From Asterionellopsis glacialis (Eukaryota > Bacillariophyta > Plagiogrammaphyceae > Rhaphoneidales > Asterionellopsidaceae), in contig WKLE02002440.1 of assembly GCA_014885115.2 (NCBI GenBank), positions 1 through 64,000 of the forward strand: a stretch of DNA of 64,000 nucleotides, written 5' to 3'. Numbering within the stretch: the stretch's first letter is position 1; every line of letters begins with the position of its first letter. A program made the translations under genes and the position numbers. Of this stretch, positions 63,905 to 64,000 are shown piece by piece. The notes beneath the pieces were generated by a model. The model was not told where the DNA came from. It made no database searches and was given only the letters and a program-made list of their open reading frames with translations.

Positions 63905-64000
63905 TGTGAATTTGTAGTTGATTCGATGAGATAATGTGTACTTTGACAATATTTGTGGAAGATTGCTTCGATTAGGATTTCGGCAACTGTCAGATAGAGA

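Noticed and set aside
1..64000. tRNA, rRNA, CRISPR or intact transposon
   Set aside because: I looked for B-box-like tRNA motifs, rRNA landmarks, regularly spaced direct repeats and transposase or reverse-transcriptase motifs and saw none. A tRNAscan and repeat search would be needed to be certain.

Overview
The window looks like nuclear DNA of a photosynthetic stramenopile, most probably a diatom. Several proteins start with a signal peptide followed by a transit-like stretch with an aromatic residue at the predicted cleavage site (DAF-LVP, DAF-AFSP, SHS-FAP, TES-FTP), the form used to cross a red-algal complex plastid. Introns are few and mostly 89-160 nt, with GTAAG/GTACG donors and AG acceptors. 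The gene set is eukaryotic throughout: clathrin heavy chain, ASF1, an R-SNARE, cytosolic IleRS, uS8 and eL33. Two short runs of N (24594-24601, 42573-42588) mark assembly gaps. Gene models were built by reading splice sites directly. Starts were moved to the first ATG wherever the longest frame began with TTG or GTG.

Layout. 1-4.3 kb: a truncated plastid TLDc-like protein, a convergent pair of paralogous ankyrin proteins, and a tandemly duplicated, partly coding-like segment. 4.3-10.5 kb: a plastid-directed 5'-nucleotidase-like phosphoesterase with EF hands, a plastid EamA transporter and a divergent mitochondrial carrier. 12.5-16.7 kb: a large ankyrin protein of the same type as the first pair, then a HAD phosphatase fused to ankyrin repeats. 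17.2-24.5 kb: divergent uS8 and eL33, a ShKT/prolyl-4-hydroxylase-like protein, a longin R-SNARE and an unidentified coiled-coil protein. 25.4-31.2 kb: a protein kinase and IleRS. 31.2-38.2 kb: a gene-poor stretch rich in a TACCAGGTA palindrome, a small Cys-motif protein and a cyclic-nucleotide phosphodiesterase with a very large internal insert. 38.2-49.7 kb: a secreted protein with a B-lectin tail, a LYR protein, a ClpS-like protein, AFG1 ATPase, a small plastid-type protein, a Cys-rich membrane protein and a DUF3128-like protein. 50.1-59.3 kb: clathrin heavy chain, organellar Era GTPase and a MYND-finger protein. 59.4-60.9 kb: an interstitial telomeric repeat array. 60.9-64 kb: a conserved unidentified protein and ASF1.

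The genes do not form an operon-like system; they are ordinary nuclear housekeeping and lineage-specific genes. The clearest oddities are the SNARE whose zero-layer arginine is asparagine, the prolyl-hydroxylase homologue lacking its third iron ligand, the phosphodiesterase split by about 330 residues, the 17-bp higher-order telomeric array inside the contig, the intergenic TACCAGGTA palindrome family, and the duplicated segment near 3.6-4.1 kb whose copies differ mainly at synonymous positions in one frame. I found no CRISPR array, intact transposon, tRNA or rRNA gene.
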